Shown here piece after piece: positions 1 through 9,937 of a DNA stretch of 64,000 bases. A program made the position numbers and the translations under genes. The stretch lies in contig JAZQNO010000032.1 of assembly GCA_045627385.1 (NCBI GenBank), forward strand, positions 29,882 to 93,881, in the 5' to 3' direction. Source of the DNA: UBA1757 sp045627385. GTDB taxonomy: Bacteria > Bacteroidota > Bacteroidia > Bacteroidales > UBA1402. The stretch's first letter is position 1; each line of letters opens with the position of its first letter. The notes under the pieces are model-generated. The model saw only the letters and a list, made by a program, of their open reading frames with translations. It ran no database searches and was not told the DNA's origin.

Positions 1-3000
1 CGGTCTTATAGGCGATTTCGGATATGGTCAGGTCGCCGGTCTTCATCAGCTGGACTGCCCTTTTAATGCGTATTTCCTGGACGAAATCGATGGGGGTGAG
101 GCCCAATGTCGACTTCAGTTTGTTGTAGAAGACCGTCCGGCCCAGCCGCATGGCATTGGCGAATTCGTCGATGGTCATATCGGGATTATCCATATTCTTC
201 TCCATAAAAGCCATTACTCCCTGCACAAAGAGTTCGTCGGCTGGGGTGATTTCGGGCATGTCGGGTTCCAGATTCGTTTTGGCGGCATTTCCCTGACTGA
301 GCATTTCCAGATAACGCTTTTTCAGCATCCGACGCTGTTCAATAAGTGCAGCCACACGCGTTTTCAGATAGTTGGCACTGAACGGCTTCAACACATAGTC
401 GTCCACACCCATCTGTATGCCCCGGATACGGTCGTCCATTGCAGTTTTGGCAGTGAGAACTATGACTGGAACGGAGTAGATGTCAGGATCCTCCTTGATG
501 TGCCGGATCATTTCAAAGCCATCCATACGAGGCATCATCAGGTCTGTGACGATGACATCGGGCCAGAATTCTTTGCCGGCCCGCAGGCCTTCCTCACCGT
601 TGGTGGCAGTGATGACTCGGTAGGATTTCTCCAGGATGCTTGTCATAAAGTCACGCAATTCGCCGTTGTCTTCCACAATCAGTATCGTGTCCTTGTCTTT
701 GTCAGTCTCCGTTTCCGGATATTCAAGTTCCATAGTTGACTGTTGATCTGAGTCTTGTGGAACGGCGACCATGTCATTGACATAAAATTCCACCTTCGGG
801 TCATCTTCCAAATGGGTGCGTCCTTTCAGAAATGCCAGCGTGAAAGTGCTGCCTTCTCCTTCCCGGCTCTCTACGCGGATGACTGCGTGATGCATGTCGG
901 CAAACTGCTTGACCAAAGCCAGACCGATGCCCGAAGAAGGTTTGAACAGATTGTTTTGGAGAACCGTCTCAAAGCGTTGGAACAGGTGTGGGATGTCTTC
1001 CTGACGAATGCCGATACCCTGGTCTGAAACGGCCACTTCCACACTATTGTCTTTGTCGGCGATGGAGATGCTGATCTGTCTGCCATCAGGAGTGAATTTG
1101 AAAGCATTAGACAGCAGGTTGTAAAATATCTTTTCCAATTTGTCGCGGTCAGCCCATACGGATGCGGGTTTCACCGGACATTCCAGAATAAAGTTGATCC
1201 GATGTTGGGAAGCCATACTCTGAAAACTGTTCATGATGCCGGTCATCAGCAGTTTGAGGTCAAGTTGCTCGGCGATGAGTTTCATCTTGTTGTTCTCGAT
1301 TTTCCTGGTGTCGAGTATCTGGTTGACCAATGTCAGCATCCGACGTACATTGTTCTGGGCCATTTCCAGATATTTCCTCGACTGTCGCGACAGCGAGCGG
1401 TCTTCCAACACTTCCGTCACAGGACCATCGACCAAAGTGAGCGGAGTACGCAGTTCGTGACTTATGTCGGTGAAGAATCTCATCTTCATCTCGCTCATCT
1501 CCTTTTCAACGGACAAACTGTGGCGTAGTTGATAAAACCTCAGTAAGGCCATCAGACCGAAAAGGATCATCAGTAAAATGGTCAGGATAATGCAGCTTTT
1601 TCCGAAAACCGTCTGGAAAACAGTCGGCTTCACATAAATGTCAATGGTCTTTTCGTTGTCGGTCCAAATACCGTCGGCATTGGTCGAACGCACATGAAAC
1701 AGATGGTGACGCGGCGGCAGGTTGATGTAGGTGACCGAATTGTCCGAAGTGACTTTCCAATCAGATTCCAAATCATCCATGCGATAAGCGTATTTCAGAT
1801 TCCTGTTGTTGTGAAAGTCAAGAGCCGTGAATCGGACCGAAACATTTTTGGTGCTGTGTGTCTGGTTTCCCGATTCCTGCGGATTGGTGGCAGAGACGAC
1901 AAGCGGAGGTATGAATATGTTTTCGACGATTTCATCGGCATTCATAGCCAAAAATCCTTCCATAGTGCCAAAATACAGCACACCGTTCCGATTGAGCGGA
2001 GTTCCTTCGGAAAATACCAGATTTTCGGCCATGGTGCCTTGCTCGTAGACCTTGATCATATCGGGCAGACGGGTGGTCTCGTTCAAAGTGATGCGTGTCA
2101 GGCTGAGTCCGGAAGTGACCCAAAGTTTTCCTTTGTTGTCCTCTATGATGCTATATGACACATCGCTGGCCAATCCCTCATTCTTTGTGATGGTTTTGAA
2201 AATGAGACGGTCGCTCAAAAGTGAGTCTGACATCAGACGGCAGATACCACCGCTGCTGGTGGTGAGCCAGAAAATGCCGCGGCTGTCGGTCATGAGGCTC
2301 ATGATGTCGTTGTCGGGAATGCAAGTCTGGTCGAATTCGGTTTTCGCATGATGGAACATGTGTATATCCTCAGGTTTGTCAAAAGCGTTGCTGAAGGTGA
2401 ACAGGCCTTCGCGGGAAGCGACGGCGACTATGCCGGGTCTGACCTCTCTGATCTGTCGGACGGCATTGGGAAGAGGGCTGTTGAGTCCCAAATGGTTGTC
2501 GCTATGGTAGAACTGTTCGTTTTCCACATCGAACAGATTGATGCCTCCGCCGAAGGTGCCTATCCACAGATGCCCTCGGCTATCTTCCAGAACAGAGTAG
2601 ATTTCATTGTTGCTGATGCTTCTGGGATTGTTTTCATTGTGCTTAAACTGCTTGAGGACGGGTTTCTGCCCTTTGGAAGGGATGGAAGTAAGAAACAGAC
2701 CGCCGGCCTTGCTGCCTATCCAGATGCGCTGATGGGAGTCTTCAAACAGACAATAGGCAGTGCCTTCGATGTCGAATTGAGTCAGCAGCTGGCCTGTCGA
2801 GTCTGTCACGACGATGGTCTTCTCACGGGAGCCGTACCAGATGTTTCCTTCGGAATCGTTCAGTATCGACCGCACTTCTTTCCCCTGACAGATGTTTTCG
2901 GTCTGGAAGGGCAGATTGTTGAGACGCAGGTGGTCGACACGTCTGTTGGACATGTACCAAACGTCACCTTGACGGTCGATGAGAAAATTGGTGGCTTTAG

Positions 3001-4144
3001 CCCGCAGTTTTTCTACGCCTTCCGGTTGAATGAAACGTTCCCCATTGAAATACAGGACTCTGTTGCTGTCGAAAGGCAGCAGCCAGATGGCTCCTGTGTT
3101 GTCTTCGTGGAAGCGGGCTCTCGAATCTTTCATCGCATAGTCTTCCGGAAGATTCACAGAAGTGGTGAGATAGTCTTTTCCACCGTCTGAGCGGCGGATA
3201 AGTCTGACGGACATGTCTTCGGTGAATCCCCAGATACGGCCTGTCTGGTCGATGAGGAAGGATATGAGGACCGCATTCGAAATACGTTCGGACTTTCCCG
3301 TTTCCAAATCGGTCAGATAGAAACCGTTCCCGCTGGACGAATACAAAATGCCGTCCAAGCAAGTTTCCTGCCAGATACAGCCGTTTGAGCTGATGTAATC
3401 AGTATATTCGATTTGTCCATTTTCAAAATGGTAGCAGGCTCGAAAGCGGCCGTCAGATGAAGTCAGCCACAGGCAGGAATCGGTGGCTGTAACAAATTTC
3501 AGAGGCATTTTGCTGACATTCTGCAGCGAAGTGCCGTCTTGTCGGGTATTCAGCCGGTAGGTGCCATTTGCCGTAAGCACCCATTCGTACCCGAAGCGGT
3601 CGGCAAATATATGATAGATGTTTTGAGATGATTCGGTTTTCAGCTGGATTTGCTGACAATTATTCAGCGGATCCCTGTCGTTAAGGCGGAACAGTTCGCC
3701 GTTTTCACCGATAAGCCATGAAAAGCCTGTTTCCAACGGATAGATTCTGGAGACCATCGGTGTCTTTGGCTGTTTGTCATCCAGCATCTTCTGGCAGTCG
3801 ACAAACAATTCTTTGTCGGTGTTGAAAAGATAAAGGCGCGTGTTGGTCAGACAATACAGATTACCGAGACTGTTTTCGCACATCATGTTGATGCGGTTGG
3901 AATGGAGCACCGAATTCTGATTCTGGTCAGACTTGAATTTGGTCCACTGATAGCCGTCGTACCGGTTGATGCCGTTGAAAGTGCTCACCCAAATATAACC
4001 GTGGTGGTCTTGAAGGATGTGCGTAATGGCGCCTTGCAGTTCTTCTCCATCGCTCAGAATCGAAGTGGCCGTCACGAAAGGAGTGGCTTTCAGGTACATA
4101 GCCAGACAAAGGAACAGCAGTGCGAGACCGATGACTTTTTTCAT
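1..4144 (-). CDS. Hybrid two-component system regulator (HTCS), C-terminus cut by the window edge
   Basis: The reverse frame is open from an ATG at 4144 to base 1, giving about 1381 residues without a stop. It starts with a signal peptide (MKKVIGLALLFL), followed by a long beta-propeller periplasmic sensor with many repeats of the type 'D..G.IW.GT' and a Y_Y_Y-type module. A membrane segment lies near residues 845-870. The histidine-kinase core carries the motif FFTDISHELRTPL (His at about 896), then the ATPase domain. A receiver domain has IVTDLMMPRMDG (Asp at about 1201), and the start of an AraC-type DNA-binding domain is cut off in its second helix-turn-helix. Such proteins sense oligosaccharides in the periplasm and activate nearby polysaccharide-utilisation genes. 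Here the target genes would lie left of the window. Only 28 bp separate the start codon from tRNA-Arg(CCT) upstream on the same strand. Confidence 0.93.
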   Translation of the reverse strand, partial: MKKVIGLALLFLCLAMYLKATPFVTATSILSDGEELQGAITHILQDHHGYIWVSTFNGINRYDGYQWTKFKSDQNQNSVLHSNRINMMCENSLGNLYCLTNTRLYLFNTDKELFVDCQKMLDDKQPKTPMVSRIYPLETGFSWLIGENGELFRLNDRDPLNNCQQIQLKTESSQNIYHIFADRFGYEWVLTANGTYRLNTRQDGTSLQNVSKMPLKFVTATDSCLWLTSSDGRFRACYHFENGQIEYTDYISSNGCIWQETCLDGILYSSSGNGFYLTDLETGKSERISNAVLISFLIDQTGRIWGFTEDMSVRLIRRSDGGKDYLTTSVNLPEDYAMKDSRARFHEDNTGAIWLLPFDSNRVLYFNGERFIQPEGVEKLRAKATNFLIDRQGDVWYMSNRRVDHLRLNNLPFQTENICQGKEVRSILNDSEGNIWYGSREKTIVVTDSTGQLLTQFDIEGTAYCLFEDSHQRIWIGSKAGGLFLTSIPSKGQKPVLKQFKHNENNPRSISNNEIYSVLEDSRGHLWIGTFGGGINLFDVENEQFYHSDNHLGLNSPLPNAVRQIREVRPGIVAVASREGLFTFSNAFDKPEDIHMFHHAKTEFDQTCIPDNDIMSLMTDSRGIFWLTTSSGGICRLMSDSLLSDRLIFKTITKNEGLASDVSYSIIEDNKGKLWVTSGLSLTRITLNETTRLPDMIKVYEQGTMAENLVFSEGTPLNRNGVLYFGTMEGFLAMNADEIVENIFIPPLVVSATNPQESGNQTHSTKNVSVRFTALDFHNNRNLKYAYRMDDLESDWKVTSDNSVTYINLPPRHHLFHVRSTNADGIWTDNEKTIDIYVKPTVFQTVFGKSCIILTILLMILFGLMALLRFYQLRHSLSVEKEMSEMKMRFFTDISHELRTPLTLVDGPVTEVLEDRSLSRQSRKYLEMAQNNVRRMLTLVNQILDTRKIENNKMKLIAEQLDLKLLMTGIMNSFQSMASQHRINFILECPVKPASVWADRDKLEKIFYNLLSNAFKFTPDGRQISISIADKDNSVEVAVSDQGIGIRQEDIPHLFQRFETVLQNNLFKPSSGIGLALVKQFADMHHAVIRVESREGEGSTFTLAFLKGRTHLEDDPKVEFYVNDMVAVPQDSDQQSTMELEYPETETDKDKDTILIVEDNGELRDFMTSILEKSYRVITATNGEEGLRAGKEFWPDVIVTDLMMPRMDGFEMIRHIKEDPDIYSVPVIVLTAKTAMDDRIRGIQMGVDDYVLKPFSANYLKTRVAALIEQRRMLKKRYLEMLSQGNAAKTNLEPDMPEITPADELFVQGVMAFMEKNMDNPDMTIDEFANAMRLGRTVFYNKLKSTLGLTPIDFVQEIRIKRAVQLMKTGDLTISEIAYKT

Positions 4145-4172
4145 AAAACAAATCGGAAGGTGAGCTGGATAG

Positions 4173-4244
4173 TAGTCCCTCCGGGAATCGAACCCGGATC
4201 AAAAGTTTAGGAAACTTCCGTTCTATCCATTGAACTAAAGGACC
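4173..4244 (-). tRNA. tRNA-Arg (anticodon CCT)
   Basis: The reverse strand folds as a complete cloverleaf of 72 nt. The acceptor stem is GGTCCTT/AGGGACT, the D-loop is TTCAATGGATAGAA, the anticodon loop TTCCTAA reads CCT, and the T-arm is CGGGTTCGATTCCCGG, followed by discriminator A. CCA is not encoded. A good promoter lies at 4257-4287, overlapping the end of recO. Confidence 0.95.
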
Positions 4245-4256
4245 TTGTTTCAAATG

Positions 4257-4287
4257 CAAAGATAAAATTTTCCTCCGAATGTTCAAA
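4257..4287 (-). promoter_or_regulatory. Bacteroidota-type promoter of tRNA-Arg(CCT)
   Basis: On the reverse strand the -33 box TTTG (4284-4287) is followed after 19 bp by the -7 box TATCTTTG (4257-4264), an exact match to TAnnTTTG. It lies just before the tRNA and touches the last bases of recO. It may also drive the HTCS gene downstream of the tRNA. Confidence 0.75.
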
Positions 4288-5011
4288 AGGAGGAAAAACA
4301 CTCCTGAAGTACGTCCAGTGATTTGATTTCAGGGAAATCGCTTAGGTGCAGCCGGTAGTAGTCCAATATTTTCCGAAGGGCCGCCGTCCGTTCGCCTCCG
4401 CTCATTTGTAGGGCGTCTAGATGTTGATAGTCAAGCTGAAGCAATTTTCTGAGCCATTCAGATTCTTTAGAGTTCAGCCAGGCATTGTGTGCAGGTCGGG
4501 AATCGGACCATGTACCTGCCTGCATATCGAAACCGTAGCCTGGATGCCAGTTCTCTGTATTGGGATAGAAACCCAGGAAATGTGTCAGTGAACATAGAAA
4601 AGCCAGATGGAAATTGGCGGTTCCTTTCTCGTTCAGATCGAGCAGTTGAACCGACTGATGGAGAAAATCGAACAGGGGAGTATTGGACTCGGCTTCGCCC
4701 AAGACGCGGTAAAGCACCTCGGCCAGGAAGAGAGACAGGGTGTTCTTGACAGGATCGAACGGAAGTTTCACGAAAGGACAGTCCGATTTGATTTCTTTCA
4801 GACGCTGCAGTTCCCGATTGGCTTTGTGATCGGCCTCGTATTCGATCAGACTGAGCGGCTGAAGCAATGCCGGACTCAAGGGCGATTTTTTCCGGCGGTC
4901 GTTTGAAAGGTATGACAAACGTCCGAAATCGCGGCTGTAGAGGCAGACAATCGAATCGCTGTCGCTGTATCGGATGCGCCTCAAGACCACCGCTTGACTC
5001 TTGACCAACAT
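4283..5011 (-). CDS. recO: DNA repair protein RecO
   Basis: A protein of 242 residues, the normal length for RecO. The N-terminal OB-fold is recognisable (MLVKSQAVVLRRIRYSDSDS, then a stretch matching 'lysRDFGRLSYLSN'). The helical C-terminal half contains the usual 'LSLFLAEVLYRVLGEAESN' segment. RecO loads RecA on SSB-coated single-stranded DNA in the RecFOR recombinational repair pathway, in the cytoplasm. It is the last gene of a three-gene reverse-strand run behind the TPR protein and the outer-membrane barrel, 26 bp after the barrel gene. Its 3' end holds the promoter of the following tRNA. The identification rests on overall pattern; RecO is poorly conserved in this phylum. Confidence 0.85.
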   Translation of the reverse strand: MLVKSQAVVLRRIRYSDSDSIVCLYSRDFGRLSYLSNDRRKKSPLSPALLQPLSLIEYEADHKANRELQRLKEIKSDCPFVKLPFDPVKNTLSLFLAEVLYRVLGEAESNTPLFDFLHQSVQLLDLNEKGTANFHLAFLCSLTHFLGFYPNTENWHPGYGFDMQAGTWSDSRPAHNAWLNSKESEWLRKLLQLDYQHLDALQMSGGERTAALRKILDYYRLHLSDFPEIKSLDVLQECFSSF

Positions 5012-5037
5012 AAATCAGCCGATGTAAACGGGATTTT

Positions 5038-6768
5038 TCAGAACGAATAAGAGGCACCGGCCAGAATGGTCAGCTTCAGATTGGGATAGTCGCTCCAGGT
5101 CTGATATGATTGGTTGAGAATGTTTCTTGCCTGGATGAAAACGCCTATTCTGTCGGTCAGCCGATAGCTGCCCTCAAGGGCGAAGAAATGAATGTCGCCG
5201 ATGGATTCGAGTTTTTCGTTTCCGGTCGGGGCAAAACGTTTGCCCTCCCAATGGTACTGGGCACTCAGCGAGAGATACTCGACGGGATTGATTTCGAGCA
5301 TCAGGTCGCTTTCGAAGGCGGGCTTGTACCAGAGACGGTTGCGGTCAATGGACGTCAGTTTGGCGGTCAGAGCGTCATCCTGCTTTTTGTAGGCCGAATA
5401 GCGGTTGTAGCGGAAATCGGCCGACAGGCGCACATACTGGCGGAAAACCCAATCCAAATCGACCCCGGCATAGAGGTGACTGGTCTTCACATAAGCGGCG
5501 GAGAAAGTCTTGAAGTTGTTCTGGAGCGTGTCCGCATTGAAAAACAGCGGCATTCCGTTGACCGAACGCCATCCCGCAACAGGGCTCAATTCCAGCGTCT
5601 CGACAGGTTTCCACGACAGGCGTCCGCTGATGTGGACAGGCGTGTATTCGGGCTGAAGTCTGGTCTCGGGATTCAGATAGGGATTCATCAGAAATCCTTC
5701 ACGATAGGAACGCACCTGCTGACCGCCGTCGACCTGAAGCAAAACAGTGGCATGGTCACCCAAATCGCGGGCGGCCGAAGCGGTTGCGGCAGCGCGCAGA
5801 CCCTCGCCTGACACCTGAGACAGTTTCAGACCGGCTGCAAAAGCCCAGCCTCGCCAGGCATATCTGGCATTGGGATGGATTTCCCACCAGACCTGATTGG
5901 CAGGATTCGCTGCCGGCAGGTCGGAATAAATGTCCAATGTCGAAGAAATAAGGTCGTTGTGCTGATAGCCGAGCAGTCTTATTTTGGTGTCGAAAGCGGC
6001 TGTCCAAGCATCGTCGATATGCCAGGCCACCATGCCGTCGATGAGCAGATCTTCTTCGAAAATGCCCTTTTCCACCGTGGTCAACGTGGGCAGTTTGCCC
6101 AATTTGTACAGGTGACCGTCGATGCCCACCTGATAATCGATGGCTTTGTCCCATGGTTTGGACGAGATGCCCGCCTGCAGACGAGTGTCCGACGACCATT
6201 GATGTTCGGGAAGGCTGCCCGGAGCAGTGGCTGTTCCGTAATAGCTCCAACGGTCGAAACTTTCCGACAGGCTGGCATTGATGACCGAATAGCCCTGATG
6301 TCTTTTCCAATTGGCCTGAATCAGGTTGTGGCTGTCCCACGGAGTCTCGCCAGAGGCGGGCGCCGCCTGTGAACGGTGCATCAGATTGAAGTCCAGCGTC
6401 TGTTTCGGATCGCGAAGGAGGTTGTACTGCCCGTCTCCGAGAAACGACCAGTGGTTGCCTCCGCCGATGCGCAGATAGCCTTTGCGCTCCTGATCCGGAA
6501 AGTCCGTTTGGATGCCTGCCGGAGAGAGAGCCACATATTCCGCATCGGGTTTAATCTGATAATCTCCTGTAGCATAGCTGATTTCCGTTTTATTCGTCTG
6601 CATTTCCTCGCGTTCTGGAGCCGTATGGATTTTGCCGGCCGTTTCCACAATGGGGACATAGTTCTTCTCCAGCAAAATGTCGCGCTGAATGAGTGTGTCG
6701 GTTTGGGCAAAAGCTGACGACAGGCAGCCAAAAGCTGCAAGGAGGAAAGGTATCTTGTTCATAATCAT
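5038..6768 (-). CDS. Outer-membrane beta-barrel protein (TonB-dependent-receptor-like barrel)
   Basis: A protein of 576 residues with a signal peptide (about residues 1-21, ending SSAFAQ) followed by long alternating amphipathic strands rich in aromatic residues. It ends in '...LAGASYSF', the terminal-phenylalanine signature of outer-membrane barrels. No clear plug domain or TonB box is visible, so it is shorter than a true TonB-dependent receptor; the strand pattern still resembles the barrel half of that family. Its start overlaps the stop of the upstream TPR gene by four bases (6765-6768), so the two are translationally coupled and probably work together at the outer membrane. An ATG two codons further in is an equally good start. 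The substrate is unknown. Confidence 0.7.
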   Translation of the reverse strand: MIMNKIPFLLAAFGCLSSAFAQTDTLIQRDILLEKNYVPIVETAGKIHTAPEREEMQTNKTEISYATGDYQIKPDAEYVALSPAGIQTDFPDQERKGYLRIGGGNHWSFLGDGQYNLLRDPKQTLDFNLMHRSQAAPASGETPWDSHNLIQANWKRHQGYSVINASLSESFDRWSYYGTATAPGSLPEHQWSSDTRLQAGISSKPWDKAIDYQVGIDGHLYKLGKLPTLTTVEKGIFEEDLLIDGMVAWHIDDAWTAAFDTKIRLLGYQHNDLISSTLDIYSDLPAANPANQVWWEIHPNARYAWRGWAFAAGLKLSQVSGEGLRAAATASAARDLGDHATVLLQVDGGQQVRSYREGFLMNPYLNPETRLQPEYTPVHISGRLSWKPVETLELSPVAGWRSVNGMPLFFNADTLQNNFKTFSAAYVKTSHLYAGVDLDWVFRQYVRLSADFRYNRYSAYKKQDDALTAKLTSIDRNRLWYKPAFESDLMLEINPVEYLSLSAQYHWEGKRFAPTGNEKLESIGDIHFFALEGSYRLTDRIGVFIQARNILNQSYQTWSDYPNLKLTILAGASYSF

Positions 6769-9700
6769 TCAAATTGACTGCGTTCGTTAATCCTGTTCAA
6801 GCGGTTTTCAATCATTCCTTGAATATCGTCTTCACGCACATAGTTTTCTTTCAGACTCAGGAGGTACTGACGGGCCTGGAAATAGTCATTCTGCTGAATG
6901 AAGATGTCAGACATCAGGATGAAGCAACGGGCCATCCAGTAGGACTGCGAAGTGCCGTCCTGAATGAACGACTGGGTCAGTTTCAGCGACTGTTCCAGAT
7001 TGCCCTGGATGTACCAGTATTCGGCCACACGATAGCGGGCTTCGGCCCCGTATGCCGTCTGCGAATCCTTCGACAAAATGGCCAAATCGTCCAGTGCTTC
7101 TTCCGTGCGGTTCATGGAAATGAGAGCCATGCACTTGTTGTAGCGCGCTTCGCGTATGAGTTCGGGACTGAGGTTCTGTTCGCCCATCAGTTCGTTGCAG
7201 GCAACCAGCAATTCCGATGACCGCTTCTGTGCCGACAGACACCTCATGACACCAGTGCGGGCACCGATTCGGATGGAACGGTCATCGGTGAGCTTGACCA
7301 GCTCGCGGTAATCGGCCAGCGCCTCTTCCCAACGGTTTTGCGTGTAATAGAAGTCTGAAACGACGGAAAGCGCCTCCACGAGATACGGGTTGCCCGGGAA
7401 TTGCCGCAGCGCATTGTAATAAGGAATGGCCTCTTCGAGACGCTTTTCTTCCGACAGCAGTTGGGCGCACCAATGGTTGGCCTCGCAACTGAAACCGCCT
7501 TGAGGGTATTGTTGCAGATAACTTTGGAAAGCCTTGATGGCTTCTTCGTTCTGATGAGCGATCATCAGTTTTTCAGCCGCCTGATACGACAGGGAGTCCT
7601 GTTCGCCGGCCTTGACGGCATAACCGGGGCCGAGCGTGTTGACATAGTCCACAAATTCCGACACTTGGTTCTGAGCCACATAAATGGCCTTCAGATCGTT
7701 GACGGCCGTGTGCGATTCGTTGCTTCCAGGATAGAGATTGACCACATTCTTGTAGGCTTCAATCGCTTTATCGGTCTCGCGCAGGTGATAGTACAACAGT
7801 CCGATCTGCACACCTGCTTTTCGCGAAAGTTCGCTGTTGGGGAATGCGCTCATCAATCTGTCAAAGGCGGAAATGGCCTTGACCGATTCGTCACATGAAA
7901 CATAAGCGCGACCTTCTTCGAACAGCGCCTGGCTCAAGTAGTCGGAAGAGGGGAAACGCTCTTCGAATGTGTTGAGCAGTTCGGCTTTTTCCTGATATTT
8001 CCGCCCGAGCCCCAGACAAAAGGCTTGGCGGAAAGCAGCGTAATCGTTACCGGCTGGCGTGAGCTGGTCACACGACTCATAATAGCTTTGGGCCTCTTCA
8101 TACTGGCGGGCATAGAAGTAGCAGTCGCCGATGCGGTTGAGAGCGTCCGAATAGGTAAGGTCGTTGCGTACCTCCTTGAAACCGGTGTATGTCTTGAACC
8201 AGGAAAGCGCCTGCGAATAGTTCCTCAAGTTGAAATGACAGTAGGCCAGACTGTAGTGGGCCAGCGGATAGGCCTTGTATTGGGCGGCATCTTTCACATT
8301 CAGGAAATCCTGGAAATTGTTGGCCGCATCTGCCAGACGGTTGAGCCGGTAAAGGGTCTCACCTCTCCAATAGTAGACTTCGGCAGGTGTGTAACCGATG
8401 CGTTCAGCCGATTTGACCGAAGAATTGAACTTTTCCAGCGCCTCTTCAAAGGTGCCCGTATCGAACAGGTCGAGACCCTGTTTGAAGAGCAGCTGGCTCT
8501 TGGTCTGCAGCATGTGGGGCGAAGGCTTGTCGGCTTTGTCGATGAAATCGATGGCGGCCTGGTAGTCGTTGGCACTCAGGAATGCATCGGCCAGATGGCT
8601 GTAGATTTGGGTGGAATAGCGGCTGTCGGGGAATTCGCTCAAAATGCGTTCGAAAGCCTTGACTTGTTCGTCGAAAGGAGAAGTGGAAGTCTGGTAGCAG
8701 AGCAGAGCGTAATTGTAGAGGGCATCCTCCTTGGTGGTGAGGTCGAAATCGTAGAGCGACGCCCGTTCGAAACTGAGCCTGGCCTGCTGTGTCTTCTGTT
8801 GCTGAAGATAGCACAGTCCGATGTGATAGGTGGCGTTCTGCATCAGCGCATCCTCCTGTCCGGTAACGCGGCTCAGATAGGTGAAAGCCTTTGTGTAGTC
8901 TTTGGCGATGAAATAGTCCATGCCGATGCGGTAAGCGTCGGCGCGGAGCAGGTCGGGCTGATAGGCGAGATATTTTTCGTAATACTCTTTCGACTGCTGA
9001 TAATCCTGAAGTTCATAGTAGCCTTCACCCGAAAGGCGGTACAGCTCGATTCGCTGCGATTCGTCCGGATCGGACTGCAGAAAACCTTCGGCCATAGTCA
9101 GCATTTCGCGGTACTCTCCCTCTTTGGACAAGAGTTGCATGATAAAGAAAGGAACGGTCTCGTCGTAAGGAGGCGTGTCCTTTACTTTGTCGAAGCCCTC
9201 GATGGCCTCTTTGGCATTGCCCTTGCGGTATTGGATATAGGCACGATAATAAGTGGCTGGAGCCACATAACGCCCTTCTTCCTCCAGCAGTTCGCCGAAA
9301 AGAGTGTCGGCCTCGTTGAACTTCTCCACTTGAGTCAGACAGAAGGCCTTTTGAAAGCGGTAATCTTCGTATTCCTTCTTGGAAAGACTGCTGCGCGGGC
9401 AAAGTCCCATTTCTTCTAGGGCGTCCTGATACTGACCGGCGTTCATGGCGCAAGTCGAGAGGTAGAACCAGGCTTTCGGCGCATAGACGGAAACGGGATA
9501 ATTCACCAGAAAGACTTTCAGCAGCGAACTGGCATCCATCCGGTTCAGATGGAAGGCGCAACCGGCCTGCATGAACAGCGCGTGTTCCAAATTGACCGGA
9601 TTCAATCCGGCGGTCTGCTTGGACCCGTCCTGTCCCGAAGGAGGCAGCAGACTCTCGAGCGTGCGGTAACAGATGGCAAACTCCTCGTTCTGGAACTGCT

Positions 9701-9812
9701 GGGCAGCCAGACTGTAAAGCTGATTGGCGCTGTTTTTCGGATTCTTTTCCTGGGCAGACAGCCCCGACAGCCCCATCAACAATAATATTAAGGTGAAGGC
9801 GACTCTTTTCAT
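6765..9812 (-). CDS. Large tetratricopeptide-repeat protein, exported
   Basis: A protein of 1015 residues. It has a signal peptide (MKRVAFTLILLLMGLSGLSAQ) and then almost nothing but TPR helix pairs. Repeated patterns such as 'AYCHFNLRNYSQALSWF', 'GDCYFYARQYEEAQSYYE' and 'LLYYHLRETDKAIEAYKNV' recur every 34-37 residues to the end, suggesting well over fifteen repeats. TPR superhelices bind other proteins, and no catalytic domain is visible. It is the first gene of the operon with the outer-membrane barrel and recO, overlapping the barrel gene by four bases. A periplasmic scaffold for the barrel protein is a reasonable inference, but nothing in the sequence proves it. I recognise the family only as a Bacteroidota TPR protein of unknown role. 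Confidence 0.8.
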   Translation of the reverse strand: MKRVAFTLILLLMGLSGLSAQEKNPKNSANQLYSLAAQQFQNEEFAICYRTLESLLPPSGQDGSKQTAGLNPVNLEHALFMQAGCAFHLNRMDASSLLKVFLVNYPVSVYAPKAWFYLSTCAMNAGQYQDALEEMGLCPRSSLSKKEYEDYRFQKAFCLTQVEKFNEADTLFGELLEEEGRYVAPATYYRAYIQYRKGNAKEAIEGFDKVKDTPPYDETVPFFIMQLLSKEGEYREMLTMAEGFLQSDPDESQRIELYRLSGEGYYELQDYQQSKEYYEKYLAYQPDLLRADAYRIGMDYFIAKDYTKAFTYLSRVTGQEDALMQNATYHIGLCYLQQQKTQQARLSFERASLYDFDLTTKEDALYNYALLCYQTSTSPFDEQVKAFERILSEFPDSRYSTQIYSHLADAFLSANDYQAAIDFIDKADKPSPHMLQTKSQLLFKQGLDLFDTGTFEEALEKFNSSVKSAERIGYTPAEVYYWRGETLYRLNRLADAANNFQDFLNVKDAAQYKAYPLAHYSLAYCHFNLRNYSQALSWFKTYTGFKEVRNDLTYSDALNRIGDCYFYARQYEEAQSYYESCDQLTPAGNDYAAFRQAFCLGLGRKYQEKAELLNTFEERFPSSDYLSQALFEEGRAYVSCDESVKAISAFDRLMSAFPNSELSRKAGVQIGLLYYHLRETDKAIEAYKNVVNLYPGSNESHTAVNDLKAIYVAQNQVSEFVDYVNTLGPGYAVKAGEQDSLSYQAAEKLMIAHQNEEAIKAFQSYLQQYPQGGFSCEANHWCAQLLSEEKRLEEAIPYYNALRQFPGNPYLVEALSVVSDFYYTQNRWEEALADYRELVKLTDDRSIRIGARTGVMRCLSAQKRSSELLVACNELMGEQNLSPELIREARYNKCMALISMNRTEEALDDLAILSKDSQTAYGAEARYRVAEYWYIQGNLEQSLKLTQSFIQDGTSQSYWMARCFILMSDIFIQQNDYFQARQYLLSLKENYVREDDIQGMIENRLNRINERSQFE

Positions 9813-9894
9813 AAGGATGAATAAAGTGCAATATTAAGCCTTTTTTATGGATAATGCCCTCACATTCCTTTGAAAAAATGTGAACGGAAAGCAT

Positions 9895-9926
9895 AAAAAA
9901 AGCAGCTGCAAATGTTGCAGCTGCTT
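9895..9926 (-). terminator. Rho-independent terminator after tRNA-Asn
   Basis: A perfect 11-bp stem (arms 9901-9911 and 9915-9925, loop of 3) is followed on the reverse strand by a run of T. It lies 12 bp past the tRNA-Asn 3' end. Confidence 0.85.
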
Positions 9927-9937
9927 GGCTTTCAGTG

